From: Anarhynchus alexandrinus
Lineage: Eukaryota > Chordata > Aves > Charadriiformes > Charadriidae
Assembly: GCA_008711295.1 (NCBI GenBank)
Contig: VUYV01000122.1
Coordinates: 2,382,779-2,446,778 of the forward strand
Direction: 5' to 3'
Length of the DNA stretch: 64,000 nucleotides
Position numbers and translations under genes: made by a program. Below are positions 26,362-38,018 of this stretch, in pieces. The notes under the pieces are model-generated. The model had not been told where the DNA came from. It did no database searches and was given only the letters and a program-made list of their open reading frames with translations. Each line of letters starts with the position of its first letter. Positions within the stretch are counted from its first letter, which is position 1.

Positions 26362-27821
26362 AGTGTCCTCTACTGGTTACACATCACAGCCAAAAGGAGG
26401 CTGAAAAGAGTTAGTGGTCCAAAGTCAGAAAATAAATTAATTCAAAAAACACTTGCAGTAAATGTTGCATGTTAAAGCAACATGCAAAAAACATTTGTGA
26501 TTATTTTTTTAACAGTTCAAGAGGTTAATATTAAATGAGATGGCATAGCAACCAAAAATCATAAATTCAAAGTCTGACTTTTGAAAGAGTTGTTTTTTTA
26601 AAAAATGAAAACGGGAGGTCGGTACCAAAGGAATTCTGTTTAGACAGGAGGAAATGTTATTTTCAGCTATGCCTGCAGTGAAGAAAGTATAATAAAGCAG
26701 TCATGCTTTCCTAAGCTTGTTTAAAAGTCGAAAAAGAAAAGGATGGAGAATATGCTTTAAAAAATCATTCATACCAAAATACAAAGTTTACCATTTAGAA
26801 GGCTTAGATATTTTTTACAGTAGTGAAACATCTTTGAGTTGCTGATTTCTCTTTTGTTAAGCAAGCTATCATACAGTGTGTCAAGCTATACTTGGTGCAC
26901 CTAAAATGTTTAAGATGCTCTGAATTTTCCATTGCAAAAAAACATCAGACACATACCCTCGTGCATTCACTCTTGTTCCACTTATTGTATCGACAAGTAG
27001 AAAAGAAATTAACCGGAGTAAAAATGATAGAGCATTGTGAAGCAAGGAAACATGACTTGATGCTCTGCTTAGCTGACAGAAAACCAACATACTTGAAAGC
27101 AGTCACAGCTGTAAATGTTGCTGTAAAAGCTTTAAAGAATTACCTGGTAGAAACAGAAATATGGTTCCAAATCTATTTGAAGACACCCATACAACATCTG
27201 TGAAATACACACCAAAATCTGAAAAGGTAGCCTTTAATCTTCCCCAGACTAAATTCTGTCTTTTAATTTGGTTGTTTTCTAAATTATTCTGATAGCATAG
27301 ACAACTGTAAATGGCTGGGAAATGTAGGGTGCAAATACCAGGACTTCCAGTTCTCAGGAAAAGGAACATCTTACTGCCTGATGAGCTCATGGAGACATAA
27401 GCGTGTTGACAGATCTTTCCAAAATAAGTGAAACTTCATGTCACAACTATGGAAAGGTAAAATAATTATGTAGGTTTATTAGATGGATAGCTATTTAAAG
27501 GGTATGTACCAAAATACTCTTGCGAATATAAGCCACATCAGTGCGGTCGGTGTGGCCATTATGGTGTTTCAGTGTTCTTACAATACCAAAACAATGTAAG
27601 AAGTGTGAGGTAAATGTTCTATGAGACCTGTTGATACAAATACTTACAGGAGAAGCTGCAAGCCTCAGACTTAAGTACAGTTTGGAAATTATTTCTCTGT
27701 GACAGTTGAAAAGTAGATCCTACCTGATATCCTACAGAGCTGAATCTGCTTCTCAGTGATCATTTGCTGATTTGTGTTGTTCTCCTGCTTCAAAAAACTT
27801 CTTGGAACTTAATAGTAACAT
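26362..27821. other. AT-rich non-coding stretch
   Basis: No gene or recognisable element is seen up to the CR1 3' end. Confidence 0.5.
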
Positions 27822-28406
27822 ATAGAATCACACAATAGAATTGTAGAATAGTTTGGGTTGGAAGGGACCTTTAAACGCCCTGCAATGAGCAGGGACATCT
27901 GCAACTAGGTCAGTTTGCTCAGAGCCCTGTCCAACCTGACCTTGAATGTTTCTAGGGATGGGGCATCTGCAGCCTCTCTGGGGCATCTAAAACCTCTCCT
28001 TATATCTAGTCTAAATCTACCTTTGTTTTGTTTAAAACCATTACCCCTTGTCCTGTTGCTACAGACCCTGCTAAAATGTCTGTCCCCGTCTTTCTTATAA
28101 GCCCCCTTTAAATACTGAAAGGCTGCAATAAGGTCTCCCTGGAGCCTTCTCTTCTCCAGGCTGAACAACCCCAACTCTCTCAGCCTGTCCTCAGAGGAGA
28201 GGAGCTCCAGCCCTCTCATCATTTTTGTGGCCCTCCTCTGGACAGGTCTACATCTTTCTTATGTTGAGGGCTCCAAAGCTGCGTGCAGCACTCCAGGCGG
28301 GGTCTCACCAGAGCAGAGTAGAGGGGCAGAATCACCTCCCTCGATCTGCTGACCTCGCTCCTTTTGATGCAGCCCAGGATACAGTTTGCTTTCTGGGCTG
28401 TGAATG

Positions 28407-28461
28407 CATATTGCTGGCTCATGTTCAGCTTAGCTTNCATATTGCTGGCTCATGTTCAGCT
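28407..28461. repeat. 24-bp direct duplication flanking an N inside CR1
   Basis: The 24 bases at 28407-28430 recur exactly at 28438-28461, separated by TAGCTT and an N at 28437. The period is 31 nt. The second CR1 (50.7 kb) has this segment only once, so the extra copy is either a private duplication or an unmerged contig overlap. Confidence 0.95.
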
Positions 28462-28687
28462 TTTCATCCACCAGAACCCCCAAGTCCTTCTCAGCAGAGC
28501 TGCTCTCAATCCTTTCATCCCCCAGCCTGTATTGATACTGGGAATTGTCCTGACCCACATGAAGAACTTTGCACTTGGTGTTGTTGAACCTCATGATGTT
28601 CAAACAGGCCCAATTCTTGAGCTTGTCCAGGTCCCTCTGGATGGCATCCCGTCCCTCAGGCATGTCAACTGCACCACTCAGCTTGGT

Positions 28688-28699
28688 GTCATCTGCAAA
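28688..28699 (-). other. FADD catalytic box of CR1 reverse transcriptase
   Basis: The minus strand reads TTTGCAGATGAC (Phe-Ala-Asp-Asp). This is the CR1 form of the YXDD metal-binding motif in the palm of reverse transcriptases. Its intactness shows modest decay, not activity. Confidence 0.9.
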
Positions 28700-29195
28700 C
28701 TTGCTGAGGGTGCACTTGATCCCACTGCCTATGTCACTGATGAAGATATTAAAGAGTACTGGTCCCAATATGGACCCCTGAGGGACTCCGCTCATCAACA
28801 GTCTCCATCTGGACATTGAGCTGTTGCCCACCACCCTCTGGATGTGTCCGTCCAACCAATTCCTCATCCACGAGACATTCTACCTATCAAATCCATATCT
28901 CTTCAATTTAGAGAGTAGGATGTTGTGGGGCACCGTGTCAATGGCCTTAGAGAGGTCCAGACAGATGATGTCCATAGCTCTTTCCTTGTCCACTGATGTA
29001 GCCGCTCCATCATAGAAGGCCACTAGGTTGGTCAGGCAGGAATTCCCCTTGGTAAAGCCGTGCTGTCTGTCTCAAATCACCTTCCTGTCCTTCAGGTGTC
29101 TCAGCATACCTTCTAGGAGGGTCTGTTCCATGATCTTCCCAGGCAGAGAGGTGAGGCTGACAGGTCAGTAGTTCACAGGGTCCTCAAATGCATCA

Positions 29196-31497
29196 AATGT
29201 ATTGATACTTGGGTGATAGGTTATCAGTCATCAAGGTAATCTGAAGTGACTATTGCTGATCAATTAGGAAGGAAATATTTGAGTAGGGAAGGAGAGATAA
29301 CAAAGTGCAAAGATTTTCTGCATTTCTACAGAAATATAAAACTGTCTTAAAAAAAACCAAAGCTCATACGTAAATTATGAAGCACGAACATATTGCCTTG
29401 AGGAATATTATATAGTCCTTCTCTGTGTTTTACCTTAAACTTTATATTTTTCTATTGCTTGTTTCCATATGCCTGCCCTGAGTTGATTTGAGTAGTTGTG
29501 AGTTGTAACTCCAGTACTGAGATTGTTTGTCTTTTCAAGAATTCACAGGGAAGGTACTTTATTTTATCCGTGCTCCTGGTATTTGTATCCATCGAAAGGA
29601 CATTCCTAAAATGTCTCTGGTTCTTCACTGAGATGGAAGAGGTGTGGATTGGAAAGCTGATGAATCAGTCATTGCAAATTGAAGTGGGAAGGAATAAATA
29701 TCAACAGCTGCTCTTTGTTTCTTTCTTTTGTACTGTGTTCTTGATAGGGAAAGACATCCCTACAGAAGGTTGGTGCAAGAGGGGAGGGATGTTCACGAGG
29801 TATGTGCGGCAACATCTGTAGCCTAAAGAGAGTGAAGGACACTGGCAAGAAAATGAACCTTCAGAGAAAAACTGTTGCTGAACCAAAAGTCAAAGCAGAA
29901 AACTGCTGAGGGGTGGGAACGAGCCATTGCACCGTAACGTGCTAGCACCGATGTCCTCGCCAGAAGCCATCTCTGTCTGAATATCCAGGCTGAGCAGCCA
30001 CTATGCAATGTGCTAATGCACTACCATGTGGGGCCAGTGGCCACTGCCTCAGTGCCTGTGCAGCTGCAGCTGCTTTCCCCAATTGCTTCCATCAGGTGTC
30101 TCATGTTCTCAGGGGTGGCAAGGAAACCTGCCAACCTTCAGTTGCTTGAGAGCGAAACACGCAGTCACAGGTGTTCAATAGTGAGGTCATCTGAGATGCC
30201 TGGATGTACCGCATTGCTTGGTGACAAGAGATGTGCTACAGTGTGTACAAAACCCTCAATACAAATGATATGCAAAATAATGTTGTACCAATTCATAAAG
30301 AACACATCTAGCAATCAACCAGTAGTCCTGAGACAACCCCCACCCTACTTCAGCCCCCAAATCCATCTGAACAAAAGCTTCGTGACAGAAAAGGAGAAAC
30401 AAAGGTTGGTAGGAGGGGGGAGCATGAGCAATAGGAATGTCTGGGATATATTTTATTAAGTAAAGTAAGGGACATGGTGCATGCAGCAGCACTAAGGAGG
30501 ATCACTGTCCCTACAGCTGAATTAACAATTGCCGAGTTAGTTTTGCTAGATCCACTTTGGGGAGTGCAGACAATGGGAGAGGAATGCAGTTATTCCTCTG
30601 GAACAATCAGTGGATAGTGGAATCAAATCTCATGGTCAGCATGTCACCCTGGCCCTGGACAACGCACTATTTCTTCAGATTTTTCAGATATTTTTCCCTC
30701 TCTGATGTGTGGCTTACTAGAGGAGTAAGGCTGAATCAGTTCTCGCAGTCTATGCATCATCAATATGACTTCATATCTACAGTAATGTGATAACGGTCAT
30801 AGCCTGCTCAGCTAGAACTCTCTGGTGTAACATTAGTAACACTTGAGATTTCTTATCAAATCTGAAAATATTTTTAGGGTTTTTTTAAAACCTCACTTGT
30901 CACATCAAGTGACTGCATGAGGAACCCTCATGACCATTTGAGAAATTACGCAGGCTGAATTCTCATTGTTTGTTCAGAACCTCTGAAATGATCCGAGGAA
31001 GGGTTCTACAATCCCAGGGTAAAATTGCCTCCTCCTTTAATCTTTTTTTTTGTTTTTAAATCTTACCAATCTAATTGATTGTTGGGGTACAGTGATAAAG
31101 AGATGGGGAAGATGATGCTATCATATATATGTTGGGAAATTCTGTTGATGTACTGTTCCTTATTTGTTTATTAATGTGAGATAATTCCTACCACAAGCTT
31201 ATTGTGCGTATAATAAAGGGTGTACTGCTCTTTACTGTTTCATGTAGATTTCTATGGAAGGTAGTACGTGTTGGTATGACAGACTGTCTGGTAGGTCCAC
31301 GCTTTGCTGGCCATGAAATAAGCTGAGGAGAGAAGAGCACAAGGTTACACACACATATAAAACACATACAAAATCTCACAAGATGGGGTGCAAGATGTAA
31401 CACGTTAATGTATTTAGTCTGGTGCAAGGTGAATAACTCTTAGCAGTGAGGTATGAAGCTGTTGTCAACTCCATGTTCAGAGGCTGGGGTCTGATGA
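29196..31497. other. AT-rich non-coding stretch
   Basis: No exon, RNA or recognisable repeat is seen. The frames at 29498-29821 and 30010-30459 lack domains. Confidence 0.5.
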
Positions 31498-31660
31498 GTT
31501 AGGGTTCCTGGGTTTTTATCCAGAGCTTTTGCAAAATCTTTTTCAATAGCCAAACATGAGCTCCTTACTCTGCTCCTTTATCCACAAAACATAATAACAT
31601 TAACTGGACTTTTAATGCTTGTATAGCACTTTGAGATCAGTGTTTTGAGTGAAAGTTGCT
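31498..31660 (+). mobile_element. MIR/CORE-SINE-like relic
   Basis: The order of motifs follows an amniote MIR/CORE-type SINE: GTTCCTGGGTTTTTATCCAG (B-box region, compare GACTCCTGGGTTCTATTCCCAG), then TGCTCCTTTATCCACAAAAC with ATAATAACATTAAC (compare CTCAGTTTCCCCATCTGTAAAATGGGGATAATA), then TGTATAGCACTTTGAGATCA (compare TGTAAAGCRCTTTGAGATC). Three landmarks in the right order and spacing make this more than chance. It is strongly diverged, as expected for an insertion predating modern birds. Confidence 0.65.
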
Positions 31661-32480
31661 GCATGTTTACAAGGTACTGATTTGTTCCCGTGAAATGGCT
31701 CTGGGGCACCTGAGTACATCCATAGAGGTGTATCAGAACAAAAGAAAGCAGAATCTGGTCTGAGGGCACTAGCTGCTGTTTTAATAACACCAGTGACCTG
31801 TAGAGAACATGAATTAGTCTCCTATTCTACTCACTTCACAATAACTGTTTTTGGTGACACATTGTTATTAAGGTTTCCTGGGATTTAGTTGTTCTTGTGG
31901 TTCTAAAAATCAGAAGAGGGAGTGTTTAGCAGTAGCAGGTGTTAGCAAACTATCATTACTAAGCTCTTTCAGAAACAATTTATGATCTATTTTATAGATC
32001 CTACCACGCTCATGGATCTAAGCTTCATTCTTGATGCAATTGATCAAACTAAGCCTCGTGAAGGCAGTAACAAAGCAGAGGAAGAGGACGTTTTTTAGAA
32101 GAAAGATTCTTTAAGCAAGTGAGAAAGAAACAGGATGACACTATGCTGGTGTTAGTAAACCTAGCTGATCAATAACCTTGTTATTAGAAAAGGCTAAAAT
32201 TTCCCACTCCAGGAGGTTTTTGTACAAACACCATTATAAGTGGGCAAGTGTAAAAACTGGAGCTTGTGATACACATAAGGGAAACAGACACAGTGTTGGG
32301 GATTTCAGGCCATTCATTATTTACAAAATGCTTGTGGCGGGCGACGTTAATTACTTGACTTCTAAAGCAAGTGGAGGGGTTGTTTTGTTTTCCAGTTTAG
32401 AAAAAGCTTTTTACCGCGTAGCATTATTTATGTGTTTGCAAGGATGCAAACTTGTCAGTTGATCTCCTTATTTTATTTAA
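31661..32480. other. AT-rich non-coding stretch
   Basis: No gene is seen. A small palindrome, GATCTA-TTTTA-TAGATC, lies at about 31985-32001. Confidence 0.5.
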
Positions 32481-32796
32481 AAGCTGAAATCATTACGAGT
32501 TGATGAAGGTGAATAATAGCTGGTGGGGAGCCAGAGATAAGAAGCGCTCAAAGCCCCTGCCAGAGCCACGATTGCCATTGAAAGGAGCTGGGGGAGCCTG
32601 CCGGTCCCATGGTGAGTGTGTGTCACACCACGGGGCAACACGCTGGCTAACGCCAGGCATGGTCCCTGCTGGAGCCGGCACAAATAGAAAAGGGAGGGGG
32701 GGGGGAGCAGAGAAAGAACGTGTTGTAGTTGTTTGACAGCCGCTGGTAAATTATGCCTCTTACCTGTAAACTCTCTAAATCCCCTTTCAGCATCTC

Positions 32797-32903
32797 ACAA
32801 AGAACAATAATTGTTTATTGATCTAAACGTTAACAATGTATCGCTTGTTCTTCAATAAGGTCTAGAAATGTAACTCAAGGGCAATAACTGCTTTGGATAA
32901 ACA
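32797..32903. promoter_or_regulatory. Candidate SOX/FOX motif cluster (possible enhancer)
   Basis: Within about 100 bases there are: an inverted SOX pair AACAATAATTGTT (32803-32815); an overlapping FOX-type TGTTTATT (32812-32819); another SOX-type AACAATG (about 32832-32838); and CTTTG next to FOX-type ATAAACA (32897-32903). What is seen is motif density only. Enhancer function is inference, and such AT-rich motifs do arise by chance in DNA of this composition. Confidence 0.3.
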
Positions 32904-35900
32904 ACAGACTTGACGGATGTGTGGGGTTTTTTTTTCCCCTTTTTCTAAAATATGAGCATATAGCTTAAGCATTTTGCTGTTATCTTGATGTAATCTCTGT
33001 ACACATGTGCACCTGTATGGGCTAGTGTCTGTCTGTCTTCTGAAGAGCCATTATTCTCAACAGCGTGTAATACTTCCCCATAAACGCCTGTTTTAAAGCA
33101 CAGCAAAATGCAGAATTGTGCTTCAAATCATGCTTTTTCCCTTCCTGCAGCATCTGTGCTTTGTCAGACACTCAGATGTTGTACGCAAAAGTAAAAAGCA
33201 CGGTGATGCAAGATAAAACACATGGCAGCGTAAACACCAGTGGAGAAATTTTCCATACGCTTCCGGCATTTTGTGTGTACTAGGTGGGCACGCATGAAGA
33301 GAAACAGAATATATTTCTTTGGAAAACAACCAGTCACACTTAAAGAGGAAGGTAATAATATAGAGGTGTGTATTTTTTTTATATTTAGTGGATTTTTACA
33401 TGAGTCTGTTATGTTCCCTTCAAGATAGAATTGATAAGTTTAAAATGAAAGTAATTGCTGCCTAACAGAGCAGCAGTCAGTTAATCATCATGGTCTTAGA
33501 TAATGACACTGACAGAAGTAGGCCGTGATGAAGTTATAATATAAAACTATCTTTCACGCAGACTGGGTATGAAAAAGTTTCCCAGTGTAGGGCTGTTTCC
33601 AACTTGGTAGATCTGGACAGGTGATAAACCCTTGGCTCTCTCTGTGACAATTAGTTACTTATCTTTCAATCCTGAAAACGGAGGTTGAAAGTTAAGTAGC
33701 AACATAAAGCTAAATACCTCTGGGACAGGTCTCGGGTCCGAGCTAGGCAGAAATGACAGAAAATCATTGAGAACAGAAGACATTAAAAGGTCAGAAATAA
33801 ATTGTGATCAAGCCCCGTTTGACCATTTTATCAGTTGGTATTTTTCTCCCCTTTTAAGAATGAAACGACATTTTCCCTCCTCTGAAGATGTTTGTGTTGG
33901 CAGTAAGGATTTACCTACCATCTAAATATGTCACCTTATTTAGATGTGTTTCATACTGCAGGAGGGTTATGTTGTTAGAGGAAACTTTGATTCAGGAAAA
34001 CATTTAGTGGAAATAGCAGTGATAATGTAAGAAATGAGAGGCAGGGGACTGAAAAGATGTGGCTGCCTGACTTAGATACACTACATCTGTGCATGCTGGA
34101 AATTTCTCCTTACAAGCTCTGTGAGTGAAATTATGGCTGTGAATAAACCAAAGTAAAGCTCTTCGTGATTTCAGTGGGATCTGAGGACTTTGTCCTATAT
34201 AATTTCTATCCCACTAAGCAGAGATAGTACCTTTACTGTAGCAAAGACTGTAACTTATAAATGCATTGTTGAAAACAACAAAATATACATAAATATATAT
34301 CTCTCTCGGATGTATCTTTTAACTCATTCATACATGTACCACTCTTAGATTTTGATCTTTGTGGGGAAATTCAGCCATTAAAAAACTCCCCCTCTCTTCA
34401 TCTACCATGTGTGTATTTACAGTTTCTCAGAGGTCGGCTCTGAAAATGTGGGATTTTCCTAGAAATTTAAGACCATTCCTATGAATTTGGAAATGTTGAT
34501 TTCCTGTGCTGCTGTAGCCATGAGGTTCTTTGTGCTGAAGAACTTATTCACTAAGTCATTAGGGCACTGGAGTGAGTGCCTTAACGTAACCACATTTGGT
34601 TTGCTGTCTGTATGGTGGTCTGTGATGCTTGGCTCCCCTTAATTCCCACTTCCAGGTACCAACAAGGAGCTAGTCCCTAGCCTTATTCTGCTTACCTCGT
34701 CATGCTGGTGGTCAGCTATACAATGTGATGCACTCCGAGGGCCTCACCAACCAGTCTCTTCTAGGAAGAGATCCTTGCCTTTGCTTGTCCCCAGCATATT
34801 CACATTCCAGAAGTCATAACTCAGGTTTGGGCACTGATCAAATATTTCTCTGTTGCATCAACTGTTTCTAAAGATAAACTGTTGCTGTCCATTGTTTGAC
34901 AGATTCTCACCAGAAAATCTGTTTTTCTTCTCAGGAAAAACTTTTTTCCGGTTGCCTCAGTCTCATTAGCTATCCAGATGCATTTATATGGAGACAGCAG
35001 CTGGATGTATACTAAAGTGAAAAGGATTCTTTTTATTATTATTTCTTCTATTCTAACTATTTCTTACATTTCACTGTTTAATGTGCTTTTTCTTCCTGAG
35101 GCTGAAAACTGCTTTCAGCTGCATATCTTGTCTCAATTCAGATGGTGTTTTGTTCTTCACAACTGTAGTACTTGAAGAGAGTTCTAACGAGAAACTTCTG
35201 TATTAATTCATTAAACTTCAAGATTATGTTGTCCTGAAAATTCTTGGACTGAAAATGAATTAAAAAGAAAGAAAGAAAACACAGGAAATGGATTCACTGA
35301 TCATAGTAGAAGTATTCCTGGAAAACCTACGGGCATTCCATAGGATGCTACCCTTTCTAGGTGAACAATTACTTAATCTGTGCCAGACAGAATCATTCAT
35401 TATGATTAATTGGCAAAATAATTGATAGGAAAACTAATCTGAAGAAGATGGAAAAAACAGTAAAATAAATGACAAAAATCTATTGACATATTCTTTGGTT
35501 CTGATTGGTTTTCATTACTGTACTCTCCTGTTTCTTTAAAAAGCTTAATGCCAATATTAAAATATATGGCTTCTTCCCTACTGAATGATATTTTATATGT
35601 GATAACTTTGTCTTTTGCTTTGGTTGATAGATAATTGTACAGATTAAGACATATGCCAGATGCTCTGAGCCAGCAACAGCCTAAACATTTAATATGCATA
35701 GCAATACGTAGTTTTGTGAGAAATGCAGGGGGGCTACTGGTTAAAGCACTTTATTCTAGATCTATTCTCCTGCTGGTTTTTCTTTCTGTGCCCCCTGAAA
35801 TACATGCTGCAGTCTCTTTCAGATCCTCTACAGGAAATATATTTAGGTATATTGACTCTGTCGCTGTGTCGTCATGAGAAACTCAAAGTGATTTAGAGAG

Positions 35901-37580
35901 AGAGTTCTACTTTTTAGGTAGAAGCTTCTAATTTGAATTCACCTACAGATAGTTTTGGTAATGGGGACTTGAACGTTCAGATACATAGTTACTACTTGCT
36001 TTTCTTTCAGTCGCACACATTAGAACTTTAATATAATTTTTGTGGAATTTTGTAACCAATATTTTTATTTTTAAGCCAGGTGGTACTAAAACTGCAAACT
36101 CATATGCATCCAACTATAATTCTCTCTCATCTATTTTATTGCTTTGTAATCGCAAAGGAAATTAATGGTCTTGTTTCCAAGGGCAAAAGTATTCAATTTG
36201 CAGTAGTTCTTAGTCTCCTTACAGCTTGTCAGTGGTATCAGCTGCTGAATTGGAATCCGTTGTCAGCTTTGGTCTATTAAGAAATTCATTGCTATTTGGA
36301 ACCCAGTACGGACCAAAATCTTTAAGTGCTTAGAGCTGAAACATCCTTAGGGGTAAATGTTTTGTAGGTATTCAGAAGAGAATTTGCAAACGCTTTGTTA
36401 TTTCTATTTCTTTGTTTATATCCCTATGTTTTTTCTGTGTATATTTGCACATTACATTTGCATGTTGGCTTGGCAGTATTTGGTGCTTCTATATTGAATT
36501 TCTGGATATCTTTGTTATATATCATCTGCAACCAATTGTTTGTAGTTCTACTTTTGCATTTGAAGTCAATATGGGATTCTGTTTCTCCTGTAATGGACCT
36601 TGCTCTGTAGAGCTAGGTCTCAATAGAAATTCATTTTGATTTATCCCAGCATACACTTAAATGCCCAAAGGTGTAAAATGATTGTCCACACTGAATGTGC
36701 AAAAATACTTCTTTAATGACTGCAGATACCTTTTATCAGCTTACTTCCAATATGAATAGAGGAAGGGGACTCTTTAAGTTTGCATGATTATTTTAAGGCA
36801 TGATGTAGGGAGGAATGACATTTGAATGTATGGGTTTGCTTTGTTCTGCCCTAGAAAATTGTATCATTCTCTCTTCTCTGCTGTCAGTGTCGCTGTTCTC
36901 ACTTCTGAGAATCTGTAGCAAAGGACTCGTCATATCTAAGAGGATTAATTTCAGGGAACACCTTTGAGTGGTATCTACTGTTGGAGACTATTCAAATTCT
37001 AACAAGTTGCTACTGTATACATGTGAACTGAGATTCTTGGAAGCTTTTAACTTAATGGAATAGGAGGATGCTCAGTTGGGAGAACACTTTGAACGTTCTC
37101 GTATCAGGATGATTCCTTTGGTAATATTAGTTTATTTTTTGGAAGAAGCAGAAATATGTTAAATGACATATGAAAAATTAAAAAAAAAAAAAATGAAGAA
37201 GAAAAAAGTTAAGCCTTGGGACAAGGGATTTAATTATAAACAACTGAAGAGACCCCTGTCATGGAAAGTGGCTAGTAGCCTCTACAGTAGACAGCTGTTG
37301 TTGTCAGCCCTGCTTATAGTATATGGAGTATTTAAATGAAAACTCTTTGTGAAGGTGAACATTTTACAAGTACTTGATGTTTTTTAAAACGTGAGCATAC
37401 ACCTAGGATGAAATTTGCATAGGAAAAGGAAGCTTTCAGGCATGTGTCCTGCAATTCTTTTGGCACATGCATAATTTTATGATAGAAGTTTACAAGCTGA
37501 ATGAAGAATATGCTATTGCTGTTTTGGGGTACTATTAACAACTTCTTATTCCTGCTGTCATTCTGTAAGGTTATTCAGAC
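32904..37580. other. AT-rich non-coding stretch
   Basis: No exon or recognisable mobile element is seen. A short GAAA microsatellite lies near 35263-35278 and an A-rich run near 37178-37205. Confidence 0.5.
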
Positions 37581-37662
37581 TTTTTTTTTTCTTTTTTTTT
37601 CTTTTTTCTTTTGTCCTTTTTCTTTTTCCTTTTTTCCTTTTTTGTCTTTATTTTTCCTCCCC
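37581..37662. repeat. Long T-rich pyrimidine tract
   Basis: About 80 bases that are almost all T with scattered C (two isolated G and one A), built of runs of T4-T10 separated by single or double C. On the minus strand it is a purine tract and could form triplex-type structures. It may be an expanded poly(A) tail of a minus-strand retroposon, but no body is recognisable beside it. Confidence 0.9.
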
Positions 37663-37764
37663 TCTATCTGCATTTGCTGTGATACTGTTTCTTAGTCTCA
37701 ATTCATCATTTGTGCACAGTTCTTTGTGGTACAAATTAATTTCAGAGTTTACTCCATGTGAAAC

Positions 37765-38018
37765 GAGTTGGAGAAAAAATTCAAACAAAAGGAAATGCAA
37801 AGTCCTGCACCTGGAAAAGAATAACCTCATACACTGACATGGGCTGAGGACTGACTGGCTGAAAAGTGGCTGGTCAGAAAAGGACCTGGGGACTCTGGTG
37901 GACATCAAGTTGATCATGGCCTGACGATGCACTCTTGCAGCAAAGAAGGCCCACAGCTTCCTGGGCTGCATCAGGCAGAGCATCCCCAGCAGGTCAAGAG
38001 AGGTGATGCTTTCCCTGT
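37765..38018 (+). mobile_element. CR1 LINE internal fragment (ORF2 C-terminal part)
   Basis: GGAAATGCAAAGTCCTGCAC at 37791 onward, GACCTGGGGACTCTGGTGGA near 37885, TCCTGGGCTGCATCAGGCAG near 37960 and AGGTCAAGAGAGGTGATGC near 37991 match in order the CR1 segment coding KCKVLHL...DLGVLVD...LGCIRQS...SREV. It is in plus orientation. It lacks both the catalytic RT box and the CR1 3' end, and carries stops (for example TGA after ...LIH), so it is an isolated decayed fragment. Confidence 0.92.

Larger units (their letters stand above)
27822..29195 (-). mobile_element. CR1 LINE, 5'-truncated, with ORF2 reverse transcriptase remnant
   Basis: A minus-strand non-LTR retrotransposon of the CR1 clade. 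Its 3' end is at 27822, with the CR1-type AGAATC/AGAAT repeat tail followed by TTGGGTTGGAAGGGACC (plus-strand reading). Coding remnants run from high to low coordinates. The reverse-transcriptase block carries GVPQGS (GVPQ at 28778-28789) and the catalytic FADD box at 28688-28699, in a frame open over 28430-28867. The C-terminal part follows at 28219-28440 ([20 protein letters not shown]) and 27905-28222. The full ORF2 of an active CR1 also has an N-terminal endonuclease; it is absent here, as is usual for 5'-truncated copies. A short deletion removes sequence near 27975, and a 31-nt shift with an N at 28437 breaks the frame. The sequence resembles the CR1-J group of neoavian birds; that assignment is from memory of the consensus. 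Inactive. Confidence 0.97.

Noticed and set aside
28364..28819. 151-codon plus-strand frame
   Set aside because: It is antisense to the CR1 reverse transcriptase remnant and explained by that element.
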